A stretch of DNA of 64,000 nt from Celeribacter baekdonensis (GTDB taxonomy: Bacteria > Pseudomonadota > Alphaproteobacteria > Rhodobacterales > Rhodobacteraceae), in assembly GCF_900102315.1 (NCBI RefSeq), contig NZ_FNBL01000001.1, positions 385,841 to 449,840 of the forward strand, written 5' to 3'. Below the pieces are notes generated by a model. That model saw only the letters and a list, made by a program, of their open reading frames with translations, was not told the origin of the DNA and ran no database searches. This document shows, in pieces, positions 17,473 through 27,013 of this stretch; within the stretch, counting starts at the first letter, position 1, and the number at the start of each line of letters is the position of its first letter. Position numbers and translations under genes: made by a program.

Positions 17473-18648
17473 ATGACCTTTAATCTTAAGCGCACTTTTT
17501 GGATTTTCCGCTCTGGCCTCGCCCGGATGGCGGTCTTTGGCCTCGCCTCGCTGTTTTTTGTCGCCACACCCGCCTTTTCCGCCCCGTCCTGTCGGCTGGA
17601 AAGCTGGCTGAATACGCTCAATGACAGCGCCAACACCTATATCAAATCCCTCGGCACCGCCGACGAACTCCAAGCCGCCCGCATCTTTCGAACCGAAATG
17701 GACCGGTACGAGCGCGACAAATTGCTCAAACAAATCAACGAAGCGGACTTAGGCGCCAATGAACAAGCTCTGTTTGATTTCATCACCTCACGCCACCACT
17801 TGCTTGATCTACAACGTGACAATTGGGGCGAAATGGCCAAGCGCTACGGCGCGGACCCGCGCTTTTCGTCGCAATCTCAAAGCTTGTCACAGTTCCTCTC
17901 CGCAACCGAATGCGACCCCGATGCTCCGGATTTTCTCGAATCCGACGGTGAAAGAAAATCGACACTGCTGCAACGCCTGAGCGAGGGCATCAAAGAAATC
18001 GCCGATGTCGTGGCCCATAATGACCCTGCCCCCGCGCCCCCCACATCTTTGACCTTTGACCCCGAAAATTTCGATGAATTCCGCCCTGCGGCCGCCCCGC
18101 CCCCCGTCGTCGCGCCTGTCACCCTAAGCCCCTCGGGAAACGCCGCTTTTGCCCTTGGGATTTTCACCTTCATCTCCGCCATCACCTCTTGGGCGTGGAT
18201 GCGTTATGGCATCGTGCAACGCCGCGCCACCCGCTATCCCTGCATCCTGCCTGTGGTGATTTTCGATGGAATCCTGCCGGTTTTCGGTGAGGCGCTCGAT
18301 CTGAGTCAAATCGGCGCGAAACTCGAAACCACGCTGGAACTGCGCGACCGCCAGAAAATCAAACTCACCATCGGCCCTGTTGTGCGCAAAGCCCGCGTGA
18401 TGTGGCGCAGCAATTATTTTATCGGTGTGAAATTTGACAAACTGCTCACCGAGGCGGAGATGAAATACCTTTTGGGGGCGTTTGCCCAAAAAATCAGTTC
18501 TGAGCGCGCCAAGGCGCAGGCCCTTGGCCAGAATTTTACCCCGCCCGCCTATGACGCGGCAGCGTTGAAACAGGCGCTCTTGTCCTCCGATTGGGGCGAG
18601 GACACACAGGATGATCTCCCCTCACCAGATCCTGATCTGGCCGCCTGA
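17473..18648 (+). CDS. Membrane-anchored PilZ-domain protein
   Basis: 391 residues: N-terminal signal (1-37), a charged probably periplasmic helical domain, a Pro-rich linker (about 184-217), a membrane segment (about 223-243), and a C-terminal cytosolic PilZ domain. The PilZ c-di-GMP motifs are present: RRATR (250-254) and DLSQIG (276-281). It may thus sense c-di-GMP and relay it to the periplasm, or bind a membrane partner; no target is known. The ATG at 17473 precedes the signal; the longer upstream frame looks non-coding. It lies opposite to the fab genes around it. Confidence 0.8.
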   Translation: MTFNLKRTFWIFRSGLARMAVFGLASLFFVATPAFSAPSCRLESWLNTLNDSANTYIKSLGTADELQAARIFRTEMDRYERDKLLKQINEADLGANEQALFDFITSRHHLLDLQRDNWGEMAKRYGADPRFSSQSQSLSQFLSATECDPDAPDFLESDGERKSTLLQRLSEGIKEIADVVAHNDPAPAPPTSLTFDPENFDEFRPAAAPPPVVAPVTLSPSGNAAFALGIFTFISAITSWAWMRYGIVQRRATRYPCILPVVIFDGILPVFGEALDLSQIGAKLETTLELRDRQKIKLTIGPVVRKARVMWRSNYFIGVKFDKLLTEAEMKYLLGAFAQKISSERAKAQALGQNFTPPAYDAAALKQALLSSDWGEDTQDDLPSPDPDLAA

Positions 18649-18686
18649 CCTCATCGCGCTCGCCTTTGGGACGCTCATCCAAAATA

Positions 18687-18715
18687 AAAACGGCGCTGAA
18701 AAACAGCGCCGTTTT
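18687..18715. terminator. Bidirectional terminator between PilZ gene and acpP
   Basis: AAAACGGCGCTG (18687-18698), loop AAAAA, then CAGCGCCGTTTT (18704-18715): a symmetric 12-bp stem flanked by A and T runs on both sides. It can stop both the plus-strand PilZ transcript and the minus-strand acpP transcript. Confidence 0.9.
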
Positions 18716-18751
18716 AAAATATTGCGATCCCAAACAGGGCTCAAAGCCGGC

Positions 18752-18985
18752 TTAAGAGGCTTCCGTGATGAACTTCACCGCGTCGCCAAAAGTCTGGATG
18801 GTCTCGGCTGCATCGTCCGGGATTTCAATGCCAAACTCTTCTTCAAAAGCCATAACCAGTTCAACTGTGTCGAGGCTGTCAGCGCCAAGATCGTCGATGA
18901 AGGACGCCGTTTCCGTCACTTTGTCCTCTTCAACGTCGAGATGCTCGACAACGATCTTTTTCACGCGATCTGCGATGTCGCTCAT
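18752..18985 (-). CDS. acpP: Acyl carrier protein
   Basis: 77 residues, acidic. The phosphopantetheine Ser lies in [11 protein letters not shown] (S37). It carries acyl chains for FabD, FabG and FabF. RBS GAGGAAAG lies just upstream. It sits 227 bases past fabG and is followed by the bidirectional terminator, so most acpP mRNA probably ends before fabF. Confidence 0.98.
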   Translation of the reverse strand: MSDIADRVKKIVVEHLDVEEDKVTETASFIDDLGADSLDTVELVMAFEEEFGIEIPDDAAETIQTFGDAVKFITEAS

Positions 18986-19072
18986 GTTCTTTCCTCATAG
19001 TTTGGGGCGAAGTGCCCACATTAGCTTTGGCCCGCGGGCCGCTCTTCTTACATGTCCATTGCGAAACGATAC

Positions 19073-19138
19073 TCAAGTCTTCGCTACGGCATACACCACG
19101 GTCGCTTTCGCGTCCAAGGCCCAATCTTCGCTGCTCAT
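19073..19138 (-). CDS. Possible 21-codon small ORF in the acpP leader
   Basis: Short frame MSSEDWALDAKATVVYAVAKT lies between fabG and acpP with a strong Shine-Dalgarno site (GGGGGAGGATTGTGCT before ATG). It ends 87 bases before acpP. It resembles no family I know. It could be a leader peptide or a true small protein; the SD is the main support. Confidence 0.35.
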   Translation of the reverse strand: MSSEDWALDAKATVVYAVAKT

Positions 19139-19212
19139 AGCACAATCCTCCCCCGTGGCAAATGGTTTGTGACCCCACGTTGGACCCAACATGCCAAAAG
19201 GTTTTTTTACGC

Positions 19213-19950
19213 TCAAAGCATCGCCATCCCGCCGTTGACATGCAACGTGGTGCCGGTGGTGTACCCGGCTTCTTGCGAGGCCAAATACAACACAGCCGCC
19301 GCAATCTCTTCCGGCGTGCCCATCCGTGCCGCCGGAATTTGCGCGTTGATCTTGCCTTTCTGATCGTCGCTCAATTTGTCCGTCATCGCCGTGGCAATAA
19401 ATCCGGGCGCCACACAGTTCACCGTGATCCCGCGCGTCGCAACCTCATAGGCCAGCGATTTCGACATGCCCACCATGCCCGCTTTCGAGGCCGCATAATT
19501 GGCCTGACCGGGGTTGCCCGTCGCGCCAACGATCGAAGAAATATTCACAATCCGGCCCCAGCGCGCCTTCATCATCGTGCGCATCACGCCTTTGCACAGC
19601 CGCATCGTCGACGTCAGGTTCACGTTCAACACGCTGTCCCATTCGTCATCCGACATCCGCATGAACAGATTGTCGCGGGTGATGCCGGCGTTGTTGACCA
19701 AAATATCAACCGACCCCATCACCTCAATCGCCTGTTTCGGCAGCGCCTCAACCGCCTCTTTGTCGGACAGGTTGCAGGGCAACACATGGGCGCGCGCGCC
19801 CAATTCTGCGGCCAGCGCCTCCAAAGGCTCAACCCGCGTGCCAGACAATGCAACTGTGGCCCCCGCCTCATAAAGCGCCTTGGCAATCGCGCCGCCAATG
19901 CCACCCGACGCCCCCGTGATCAGCGCATTTTTTCCTGTCAGATCAAACAT
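19213..19950 (-). CDS. fabG: 3-oxoacyl-ACP reductase
   Basis: 245-residue short-chain dehydrogenase with the NADPH-binding TGASGGIGG, NNAG, catalytic Ser (NISSIVG) and YAASKAG. It reduces 3-oxoacyl-ACP with NADPH. The position between fabD and acpP supports FabG rather than a general SDR. It lies 110 bases past fabD and is probably co-transcribed with it. Confidence 0.97.
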   Translation of the reverse strand: MFDLTGKNALITGASGGIGGAIAKALYEAGATVALSGTRVEPLEALAAELGARAHVLPCNLSDKEAVEALPKQAIEVMGSVDILVNNAGITRDNLFMRMSDDEWDSVLNVNLTSTMRLCKGVMRTMMKARWGRIVNISSIVGATGNPGQANYAASKAGMVGMSKSLAYEVATRGITVNCVAPGFIATAMTDKLSDDQKGKINAQIPAARMGTPEEIAAAVLYLASQEAGYTTGTTLHVNGGMAML

Positions 19951-20060
19951 GTGACTCTCTCCCGAAGCGTCCTGCTTCTTTTGTCTTTCAATATTCCGGG
20001 CAATATCCCGTGGTGAGCCGGGCCTTCAAAAAGGTCCGGCGAGGGGCCGCGCCCCTTCCC

Positions 20061-20990
20061 TTATTCTTTCAGTTTCGCGATGTCTTCAGGTGTTCCGATG
20101 GCCGTGCAAGCGATGCTCTTGTCAATCCGCCGCACCATGCCGGACAGCGCCTTGCCCGCGCCGATTTCCCAAATCTCGGTGACGCCCTGCGCCGCCATAT
20201 AGCCCACGCTCTCACGCCAGCGCACAGATCCCGTCACCTGCTCGACCAAAAGCGACCGGATCGTTGCCGGATCGGTCACGGCAGCAGCGCGCACATTGGC
20301 CACCAGCGGCACGGAAGGCACATGAATATCAACGTTATCAAGGGCTTCGGCCATCACATCCGCCGCGGGCCTCATCAAAGCACAATGGAACGGCGCGGAC
20401 ACCGGCAACAAAACGGCCCGTTTCGCGCCCTTGCCCTTGGCGATCTCAACCGCGCGTTCAACCGCTTCTTTATGGCCAGAGACCACAACTTGACCCGGAT
20501 CATTGTCATTGGCCGCCTGACAGACCTGCCCTTGGGCGGCCTCTTTGGCGATCTCTTTGACCGCCTTAAAATCCAGCCCCAAAAGCGCCGCCATTGCGCC
20601 CACGCCGACGGGCACAGCCTTTTGCATCGCCTCACCGCGGATGCGCAAAAGCCGCGCGGTGTCGCCAATGCTCAAAGATCCAGCCGCGGCCAGTGCGGAA
20701 TATTCGCCCAGCGAATGCCCGGCCACAAAGGCGGCATCCGTCACCGCATAGCCTTCTGATTCAAGCGCGCGCAGAGCCGCCAAAGACGTGGCCATCAGCG
20801 CTGGCTGGGCGTTTTGCGTCAGAGTCAGCGCTTCGATCTCACCATCCCAAATCAGCGCCGAGAGCTTTTCGCCAAGCGCCTCATCCACCTCATCAAAAAT
20901 TGCTTTTGCTGCGGGATATGCCTCGGCCAAAGCCTTGCCCATCCCAATCGTCTGAGCCCCTTGCCCCGGAAACACGAATGCGCGCGTCAT
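20061..20990 (-). CDS. fabD: Malonyl-CoA:ACP transacylase
   Basis: 309 residues. Nucleophile Ser in GHSLGEYSA (S93), N-terminal FVFPGQGAQ and C-terminal APFHCALM identify FabD, which loads malonyl groups onto AcpP. The ATG at 20990 follows GGAGGGGG and begins the conserved MTRAFVFPGQG; the longer upstream frame lacks conserved features. It leads the minus-strand fab cluster. Confidence 0.97.
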   Translation of the reverse strand: MTRAFVFPGQGAQTIGMGKALAEAYPAAKAIFDEVDEALGEKLSALIWDGEIEALTLTQNAQPALMATSLAALRALESEGYAVTDAAFVAGHSLGEYSALAAAGSLSIGDTARLLRIRGEAMQKAVPVGVGAMAALLGLDFKAVKEIAKEAAQGQVCQAANDNDPGQVVVSGHKEAVERAVEIAKGKGAKRAVLLPVSAPFHCALMRPAADVMAEALDNVDIHVPSVPLVANVRAAAVTDPATIRSLLVEQVTGSVRWRESVGYMAAQGVTEIWEIGAGKALSGMVRRIDKSIACTAIGTPEDIAKLKE

Positions 20991-21194
20991 CTTCGCCCCC
21001 TCCATATGCCGCCCTGAAGGCGGACTGTTTTCATTTGGATTTAAGTTGGGCATTGGTCTACCCGCCCAACAGGCGCGCGGCAAGCCCGGGCGGGCGCATT
21101 TCGAACCGGCATCGGCCCGCAATCCTTAGACAAGATTGGGTGTAGGTCAAATGCAGGTCAAATGTTGAGGCACACGGCGACTCGACCACCCCGC

Positions 21195-21479
21195 TCAACT
21201 CGGGTCGCTGATATATTTTGGCCCCTCTAAGGTATGCACCATGCCATCATGGATCGGGCACGGGATGCGTCCCGCCTCAATCGCGTCGATATGGTCTTCA
21301 AGCGCGCCAGAAAAATCGAAATTCGCCCCCGCAACCATGCCCAAAAAGCCAGCCAACACAACGGCAAAGACCGCCGCAAAGAAAACGCCCTGCCCCCAGG
21401 CCCAATAGGGTACGGCAGATACGGCATCGGGTTTTCCGGCCACGCGGTTCAGTTTCATCCGTGTAAAATACATGGTCAT
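21195..21479 (-). CDS. Small membrane protein, unknown
   Basis: About 94 residues with one clear membrane segment (GVFFAAVFAVVLAGFLGMVAG) and a polar C-terminus ending EGPKYISDPS. I do not recognise the family. The start is uncertain: ATG 21479 or 21473, both near an AAAGGTG-like site. It lies upstream of fabD on the same strand with a 200-base gap. Confidence 0.5.
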   Translation of the reverse strand: MTMYFTRMKLNRVAGKPDAVSAVPYWAWGQGVFFAAVFAVVLAGFLGMVAGANFDFSGALEDHIDAIEAGRIPCPIHDGMVHTLEGPKYISDPS

Positions 21480-21545
21480 CACCTTTATCTCTGCCCGCAG
21501 AGTAACGCCTGACGTAGGGGCAATATCCAGCAAAAGATCAGGCAT

Positions 21546-22122
21546 TGGTTAATGACCCTAAAATAAACTTTAGTGTTTAAAATGAATACATTAATATGGA
21601 TATGACCCCCAAAAACAGTGCTTTAACGACGGATGATTTACCGTTTTTATCATCGCATATTTTCATAAAATTTTAAAAGGCACGGCATCAACACGGCCCC
21701 GCCAGATCGCGCCGACCGGATGCCCTTACCCCGATGCCTTTACACTGTCTCTTATCTCGGTCTCTTATCTCGCTCTGCTGAGATGTGGCCATCTCCATCT
21801 CCTCAAGCCATCTTCCCAAAGCCTTCCTCACCCCGTTTCCCTGCCCCTTAAGTTATGATTAATAAAGGTACGAATACGACCAACGCGGGCCGTTTTTGGG
21901 TAACGCCCGTCGCGCCCTGTGGCTCGTTGACCCAAGACATGCATCAACCATAGGCGCGGTGCCGCTCTTCGCGATTTGGACCTTGAACCAAACCTCAAGA
22001 TGCGTATAAGGACACATCCTTTTCACACGATATGTGAACCGCGCAGCCTCTCGTGGACGGGCCGTGAAAAGGCCAAAATGCCCGCCCTATGAAATGCGCT
22101 TGATTTATGAACTGGAGTCTCC
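21546..22122. other. Gap before rpsF: promoter and leader region
   Basis: No gene seen. 21550-21690 is much more AT-rich than its surroundings. A 13-base tandem duplication, GTCTCTTATCTCG twice, lies at 21747-21772. The last ~150 bases are the rpsF leader, with short inverted words near 22050-22085 (GGGCC/GGCC) that could be part of an autoregulatory S6/S18 site; that is only a guess. Confidence 0.5.
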
Positions 22123-22479
22123 ATGCCGCTTTACGAGCATGTCTTCATTGCGCGTCAGGATCTGTCCAACGCGCAGGCCGAAGGTCTCATCGAACATTTT
22201 GGCACCGTCCTCGCCGACAACGGCGGTAAACTCGTCGAGCACGAGTACTGGGGCGTCAAAACGATGGCTTACAAGATCAACAAAAACCGCAAAGGCCACT
22301 ACGCCTTCCTGCGCACCGACGCCCCGTCGGAAGCCGTGCAGGAAATGGAACGCCTGATGCGTCTGCATGATGATGTGATGCGTATTCTCACCATCAAAGT
22401 CGACGAGCACAAAGAAGGCCCGTCCGTCCAAATGCAGAAACGTGACGAGCGCGAAGAGCGCCGCCCGCGTCGCCCTTGA
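22123..22479 (+). CDS. rpsF: Ribosomal protein S6
   Basis: 118 residues. MPLYEHVFIARQDLS and GVKTMAYKINKNRKGHY are conserved S6 segments, with the basic tail common in alphaproteobacteria (DEREERRPRRP). S6 binds 16S rRNA together with S18, encoded next. The RBS is GGAG. First gene of the rpsF-rpsR-rplI operon. Confidence 0.98.
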   Translation: MPLYEHVFIARQDLSNAQAEGLIEHFGTVLADNGGKLVEHEYWGVKTMAYKINKNRKGHYAFLRTDAPSEAVQEMERLMRLHDDVMRILTIKVDEHKEGPSVQMQKRDEREERRPRRP

Positions 22480-22500
22480 TCTTAGGAAAGGACCTAACCT

Positions 22501-22728
22501 ATGGCCGCTAAACCATTTTTCCGCCGTCGCAAAGTCTGCCCGTTCTCCGGCGACAACGCGCCCGCGATTGACTACAAAGACACCCGCCTTCTTCAGCGCT
22601 ACATCTCTGAGCGTGGTAAGATCGTGCCTTCCCGTATCACCGCAGTCTCTGCGAAGAAACAGCGTGAGCTGGCTCGCGCCATCAAACGCGCCCGTTTCCT
22701 CGCCCTGCTGCCCTACGCCGTGAAGTAA
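22501..22728 (+). CDS. rpsR: Ribosomal protein S18
   Basis: 75 residues; [32 protein letters not shown] and [14 protein letters not shown] are diagnostic. It forms a heterodimer with S6 on the small subunit. It lies 21 bases past rpsF with AGGAAAGGA as RBS. Confidence 0.98.
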   Translation: MAAKPFFRRRKVCPFSGDNAPAIDYKDTRLLQRYISERGKIVPSRITAVSAKKQRELARAIKRARFLALLPYAVK

Positions 22729-22739
22729 GGAGAAAGCAC

Positions 22740-23342
22740 ATGCAAGTTATCCTTCTCGAACGCGTGGCCAAACTCGGTCAAATGGGCGATGTCGTCTCCG
22801 TCAAAGACGGTTACGCGCGCAACTTCCTTTTGCCGCAAGAGAAAGCGCTCCGTGCCTCCGACGCCAACATCAAGGCGTTTGAAGCTCAGAAAGTGCAACT
22901 CGAAGCCCGCAACCTGGAAACCAAAAAAGAAGCCGAAGCTGCTGCCGCCAAACTCGACGGTCAGATCTTTGTTGTGATTCGGTCCGCTTCCGATTCTGGT
23001 TCGCTCTACGGGTCTGTCACCCCGCGTGACGCCGCAGACGCTGCCGAAGCCGCTGGTTTCACCGTCGATCGCAAACAGATCGCTCTCAAAGCTCCGATCA
23101 AGGAACTCGGCCTGCACGAAATGCATGTCCTGCTCCACCCGGAAGTTGACGCCACCATCGTTCTCAACGTGGCGCGCTCTGTCGAAGAAGCAACGCTTCA
23201 GGCCGAAGGCAAATCCATTCAGGAACTCGCCGCAGAAGCCGAAGCTCAGGCTGAATTCGAAATCTCCGAACTCTTCGACGACATGGGTTCGGCTGCGAAT
23301 GACGACGATTACGATTCTGCTCCGGCATCCGACGAAGCCTAA
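22740..23342 (+). CDS. rplI: Ribosomal protein L9
   Basis: 200 residues. N-terminal [19 protein letters not shown] and [13 protein letters not shown] are the L9 signature; the C-terminal rRNA-binding domain is complete. An acidic tail (about 175-200, ending [10 protein letters not shown]) makes it longer than the ~150-residue standard, as often in Rhodobacterales. Last gene of the operon, followed by a terminator. Confidence 0.98.
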   Translation: MQVILLERVAKLGQMGDVVSVKDGYARNFLLPQEKALRASDANIKAFEAQKVQLEARNLETKKEAEAAAAKLDGQIFVVIRSASDSGSLYGSVTPRDAADAAEAAGFTVDRKQIALKAPIKELGLHEMHVLLHPEVDATIVLNVARSVEEATLQAEGKSIQELAAEAEAQAEFEISELFDDMGSAANDDDYDSAPASDEA

Positions 23343-23363
23343 TCTCATTGCATCCGTGATCAG

Positions 23364-23393
23364 AAAGCCCCGCCAATTTGGCGGGGCTTTTTT
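23364..23393 (+). terminator. Intrinsic terminator after rplI
   Basis: AAAGCCCCGCC, a 5-base loop AATTT, GGCGGGGC, then TTTTTT: a strong stem with T-run 22 bases past the rplI stop. Confidence 0.92.
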
Positions 23394-23547
23394 GTGGCGA
23401 TTTGCCATGCCAGATCCCGCCTCTTGAGGCCGCCCACGGCGTCACGCCTCAGCGTATCCTTGCCGATGCCCCCTGCCCGTCGCGCTTCGGGTCTTGGCGA
23501 AACGGAGCGCCCGTGGTTTTGTCCCCGAGACCTTTCGGAGATTTCCC

Positions 23548-24033
23548 ATGCCTCACCCAACCCGCCGCGCCTTTATGCTGTCCACTCTGGCCGCTTCAAC
23601 CCTCGCGCTCACCGCCTGCGGTCGCCGAGAGCCAGAGATCAGCCGCGGTGGCTATAACCCACCGCTCTTCCCCAACGAAACGCCGGAACTGCGACAGCTC
23701 ATCAACAAATGGGCCGACACCTACCAAATCCCGCGTGAATTGGTCCATCGTCAGGCCATCCGAGAGTCCACCCATCGCCCAGGGGCGCGCAACGGACCCT
23801 ATTATGGGCTGTTGCAAATCCTGCCGCAAACGGCGCGCACCATGGGGCATGACGGCCCGCCAAGCGAGCTTTTGGACCCGAATGTGAACCTGAAATACGC
23901 CGGTAAATACCTGCGCGGGGCCTATATCGTGGCCGATGGCGACGTTGACACCGCGATGAAATGGTATGCGAAAGGCTATTACTACGAGGCCAAGAAAAAG
24001 GGCCTGCTTTATGAAACGGGTCTCAGAAGTTAA
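23548..24033 (+). CDS. Lipoprotein lytic transglycosylase (SLT domain)
   Basis: 161 residues. The N-terminus carries a twin-Arg-like motif (PTRRAFML) and a lipobox (LTAC), so it is probably a Tat- or Sec-exported lipoprotein. The SLT domain has the catalytic Glu in AIRESTHRPGA and the downstream GLLQILPQTAR. It should cut glycan strands in the periplasm. The ATG at 23548 has CGGAG before it; the upstream in-frame start is rejected because the signal would be internal. Its TAA overlaps the stop of the facing gene. Confidence 0.88.
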   Translation: MPHPTRRAFMLSTLAASTLALTACGRREPEISRGGYNPPLFPNETPELRQLINKWADTYQIPRELVHRQAIRESTHRPGARNGPYYGLLQILPQTARTMGHDGPPSELLDPNVNLKYAGKYLRGAYIVADGDVDTAMKWYAKGYYYEAKKKGLLYETGLRS

Positions 24034-24341
24034 TCGTCAGCGCAGCGAAATGGCAGGAACGACCCCGTCGCGCCCTCAGCCACAGCCATAAGCGACAGCA
24101 CATCTGCAAGCTCTCGCTCTTCCGCCGTTCGGGGGCACACCGCCCCGCTGATGGCACAACCCGCCTCAAGAAATACACGGTTGGCTGCGATGAACTCCGG
24201 CGTTAATCCATCAATCGTCTCGCCATCTGTCGCCATATCCCATGCCCGTTCAAACCGGACGCATTTCTCAGCCGTCCATTCCGGCGAAATTGCCTGTGCC
24301 GCCCCCGGCACCATCAGCATGCATAAAAGCCAAAAGCGCAT
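24030..24341 (-). CDS. Small exported Cys-containing protein, unknown
   Basis: 103 residues with a signal peptide (MRFWLLCMLMVPGAAQA) and a mature domain with four Cys (about residues 27, 62, 68, 100), suggesting two disulfides in the periplasm. No family recognised. It converges with the transglycosylase; the two stop codons share the palindrome TTAA. Confidence 0.65.
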   Translation of the reverse strand: MRFWLLCMLMVPGAAQAISPEWTAEKCVRFERAWDMATDGETIDGLTPEFIAANRVFLEAGCAISGAVCPRTAEERELADVLSLMAVAEGATGSFLPFRCADD

Positions 24342-24385
24342 TCTCTGACATCCCTCACTGCGTTTCCTGTCAGGTCTTATCCAAC

Positions 24386-24414
24386 AAAAAGACCGCCCGT
24401 CAAACGGGCGGCCT
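24386..24414 (-). terminator. Intrinsic terminator after aqpZ
   Basis: GACCGCCCGT, loop CAA, ACGGGCGGCC; on the minus strand it is followed by TTTTTG. It lies 22 bases past the aqpZ stop. Confidence 0.88.
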
Positions 24415-24435
24415 TCTCATGCGCGGATATAAGCC

Positions 24436-25125
24436 TCAATCCTCGGTGGACATGATCTTCCAGATCACAGCCCCAATCACAGCCCCCACAAGAGGTGCCA
24501 CCCAGAACAGCCAAAGCTGGCCCAAAGCGTCAGTCTGCGCAAAAACCGCAACTGCGGTCGAACGTGCCGGGTTCACCGATGTGTTGGTCACCGGGATCGA
24601 GATCAGGTGAATCAACGTCAGGCCAAGCCCGATGGCAATGGGCGCAAACCCTGCTGGTACGCGCGACGAGGTCGCCCCCAAAATGAGGATCAAAAACACT
24701 GCCGTCAGCAGGGCTTCAATGATCAAAGCCGCCGTCATGCCATAGCCGTTTGGCGACAAAGCCCCATAGCCGTTGGAGGCAAAACCGCCCACGCCCTCAA
24801 ACCCGGACTGGCCGGAGGCAATGACATAGAGGGCGGCGGCGGCGAGGATACCCCCCATCAGTTGCGCCCCCCAATAGGCCGGCAATTCGCCCGCCGGGTG
24901 ACGCCCTGCCACCACCAGACCCAGCGTGACGGCCGGGTTAAAATGGCCGCCGGAAATCGACCCGACCGCATAGGCCATGGTCAAAACCGTTAACCCAAAG
25001 GCCAGTGCCACGCCCAGCCAACCGATCCCAACGCCCGGCGTCCCGGCGGCATAAATCGCACTGCCGCAGCCGCCAAAGACCAACCAAAACGTGCCGACAC
25101 CTTCGGCCATAAGTTTCTTCAACAT
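24436..25125 (-). CDS. aqpZ: Aquaporin Z
   Basis: 229 residues with six membrane segments and the two NPA loops GGHFNPAVT and NTSVNPARS, whose Arg fits a water-selective pore. It conducts water across the inner membrane. The ATG at 25125 follows GGAGAAAGACG and begins [19 protein letters not shown], the normal start; the longer upstream frame is not typical. Confidence 0.95.
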   Translation of the reverse strand: MLKKLMAEGVGTFWLVFGGCGSAIYAAGTPGVGIGWLGVALAFGLTVLTMAYAVGSISGGHFNPAVTLGLVVAGRHPAGELPAYWGAQLMGGILAAAALYVIASGQSGFEGVGGFASNGYGALSPNGYGMTAALIIEALLTAVFLILILGATSSRVPAGFAPIAIGLGLTLIHLISIPVTNTSVNPARSTAVAVFAQTDALGQLWLFWVAPLVGAVIGAVIWKIMSTED

Positions 25126-25253
25126 CGTCTTTCTCCAAATGTGATGCTCACGCATATGTGAATATCGCGGTGTCGTGCATGGGGAAAATTTCCAATGTTG
25201 CAGCCATTCCTTTAGGGCACCTAAGCGCATCCATGCCACGAAAAGGGCGCGCA

Positions 25254-25284
25254 TAAAAAAGCCGCCCCATTTCTGGAGCGGCTT
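25254..25284 (-). terminator. Intrinsic terminator after tig
   Basis: On the minus strand AAGCCGCTCC pairs with GGGGCGGCTT, followed by a run of six T. It lies about 37 bases past the tig stop. Confidence 0.85.
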
Positions 25285-25320
25285 GATCTGTCCCTCGTTC
25301 ATTCAAACGAGTGGTCTGTC

Positions 25321-26649
25321 TTACTCTTCGTCGAGAGCTTCAACAGCCTTTTCGAGCTCTTCTTTCGAGATCTCTTTTTCGGTCACGTCAGCTTGCTCAG
25401 CGATCCAATCCACCACTTTGTCCTCGAACAAAGGCGCTTGGATTTGTTGACGCATCTGCGGGTTTTGCTGAACAAATTCAAAGAACTGGCGCTCTTGACC
25501 CGGATACTGACGGGCCTGCGTCATCACCGCTTGGGTGAATTCGGCGTCGGAAACTTGCAGCTCTTGTTTCTGACCGATGTCAGCCAACAAAAGACCCAAG
25601 CGCACGCGACGTACGGCCAGCGTGGTGTGTTCGTCGGTCACGTCGATTTGCGGGTGATCGTGACCATGCACGTCCGGGTTTTCTTCGTGCCACAGTTGGT
25701 GCGCGATCTGTTTGGCTTCGGCTTCAACCAAGGACGGCGGCAAGTCAAAGGACACGAGGCTGTCGAGTTGGTCCAAAAGACCGCGTTTCATCACAGCGCG
25801 CGCCGCACCGGCATATTCGGCCTCAAGACGCTCAGCAATTTGACCTTTGAGGGTCGCAAGATCTTCCACACCGAATTTTTTCGCCAGCTCATCATCAATC
25901 TCAGCATCCGCAGGCGCTTTGACTTCTTTGATTTTGCATTCAAACACAGCGGCTTTGCCAGCCAGGTTCTCGGCGCCATATTCCTCGGGGAAAGTGACTT
26001 CGACGTTTTTCTCATCACCGGCTTTGACGCCAACAAGCTGCTCTTCAAAGCCCGGAATGAACGACCCGGAGCCCAGCGTGAGCGGATAATCTTCGGCCGC
26101 GCCGCCTTCAAAAGGCTCGCCATCGACTTTGCCCAAGAAGTCGATCACAACCTGATCGCCATCTTCAGCCGCACCGTCTTTGGAGGCAAAGTTCTGGGCG
26201 GTTTTGGCAAGGTTCGCCAAAGCATCGTCAACTTCTTTGTCGGAGGCTTTCACCACCAGTTTCTCAAGTTTCACACCGGACAGGTCGGTCTCGGCGATCA
26301 CAGGCAGAGCTTCGTAGGTCATGGTGACAACAACGTCGTCGCCCTCTTTCCACTCTTCGCCCGCATCCATTTTCACGTCAGGCTGAAGCGCCGGACGGTC
26401 GCCGGAGGCCTCGAAATGCTCGTTCATCGCGCCATCAACAGCGTCTTGCATGGCTTCGCCCAGCACACGCGGGCCGAACTGCTTTTTCAAAAGCGCCATC
26501 GGGACTTTGCCCTTACGGAAGCCCTTCATTTCGATCTCAGGCTGAGATTCTTTGAGCTTTGCGTTGACTTTTGCGTCAAGCTCAGCGGCAGTGATCGTGA
26601 TCTGATAGCCGCGCTTCAGACCTTCATTCAGGGTCTCGGTGACCTGCAT
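25321..26649 (-). CDS. tig: Trigger factor
   Basis: 442 residues. N-terminal ribosome-binding domain with [21 protein letters not shown]-type PPIase domain in the middle ([35 protein letters not shown]), and a long helical C-terminal domain. It chaperones nascent chains at the ribosome exit. The ATG at 26649 gives the standard [13 protein letters not shown] start; the extra 16 upstream codons are rejected. Confidence 0.97.
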   Translation of the reverse strand: MQVTETLNEGLKRGYQITITAAELDAKVNAKLKESQPEIEMKGFRKGKVPMALLKKQFGPRVLGEAMQDAVDGAMNEHFEASGDRPALQPDVKMDAGEEWKEGDDVVVTMTYEALPVIAETDLSGVKLEKLVVKASDKEVDDALANLAKTAQNFASKDGAAEDGDQVVIDFLGKVDGEPFEGGAAEDYPLTLGSGSFIPGFEEQLVGVKAGDEKNVEVTFPEEYGAENLAGKAAVFECKIKEVKAPADAEIDDELAKKFGVEDLATLKGQIAERLEAEYAGAARAVMKRGLLDQLDSLVSFDLPPSLVEAEAKQIAHQLWHEENPDVHGHDHPQIDVTDEHTTLAVRRVRLGLLLADIGQKQELQVSDAEFTQAVMTQARQYPGQERQFFEFVQQNPQMRQQIQAPLFEDKVVDWIAEQADVTEKEISKEELEKAVEALDEE

Positions 26650-27013
26650 CTTGGGCGTCCTTCTTACGTCTCTCTCAGGCCGCAACAAGGCGACCACTAA
26701 ATCAGACGCCCTTCTAGGGGGTCAATGCCAATCGTGCAAGGCGATTCCAACCATCCGGCGCAACCAGCCTTCCCCGCCCAAGGCTCAAAGCCGGTTCTGC
26801 TCTTGTGATGTGGAACAAAGGTCACAGTGAGGATCAAGATGATCCTTGGCATGCACTCGGGCACAAGTTTTCATCGACCCTTGACCTGTCATCGGTTAAC
26901 CATCTGACATTGGATGCTTTCACCCTCCGGGATTCCGAATGTCCCGGATCACAGGGTCGACCCATATAAGGTCGACCAGACCACTATAAAACCCGTATCC
27001 TCAGGGGAACTTT
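26650..27013. other. Divergent gap between tig and the lipoprotein gene
   Basis: 364 bases without a recognised gene; it must hold the tig promoter (left) and that of the lipoprotein/Slam-like pair (right). The only strong structure is the double GGTCGACC palindrome annotated separately. I found no tRNA here. Confidence 0.55.
26955..26977. promoter_or_regulatory. Double palindrome GGTCGACC upstream of the lipoprotein gene
   Basis: Two identical 8-base perfect palindromes, GGTCGACC at 26955-26962 and 26970-26977, separated by CATATAA (15-base period). They could be an operator for a dimeric regulator, or an 8-bp RNA hairpin if transcribed. A -10-like ACTATAAAA follows. They lie 37 bases before the ATG. 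Confidence 0.5.
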
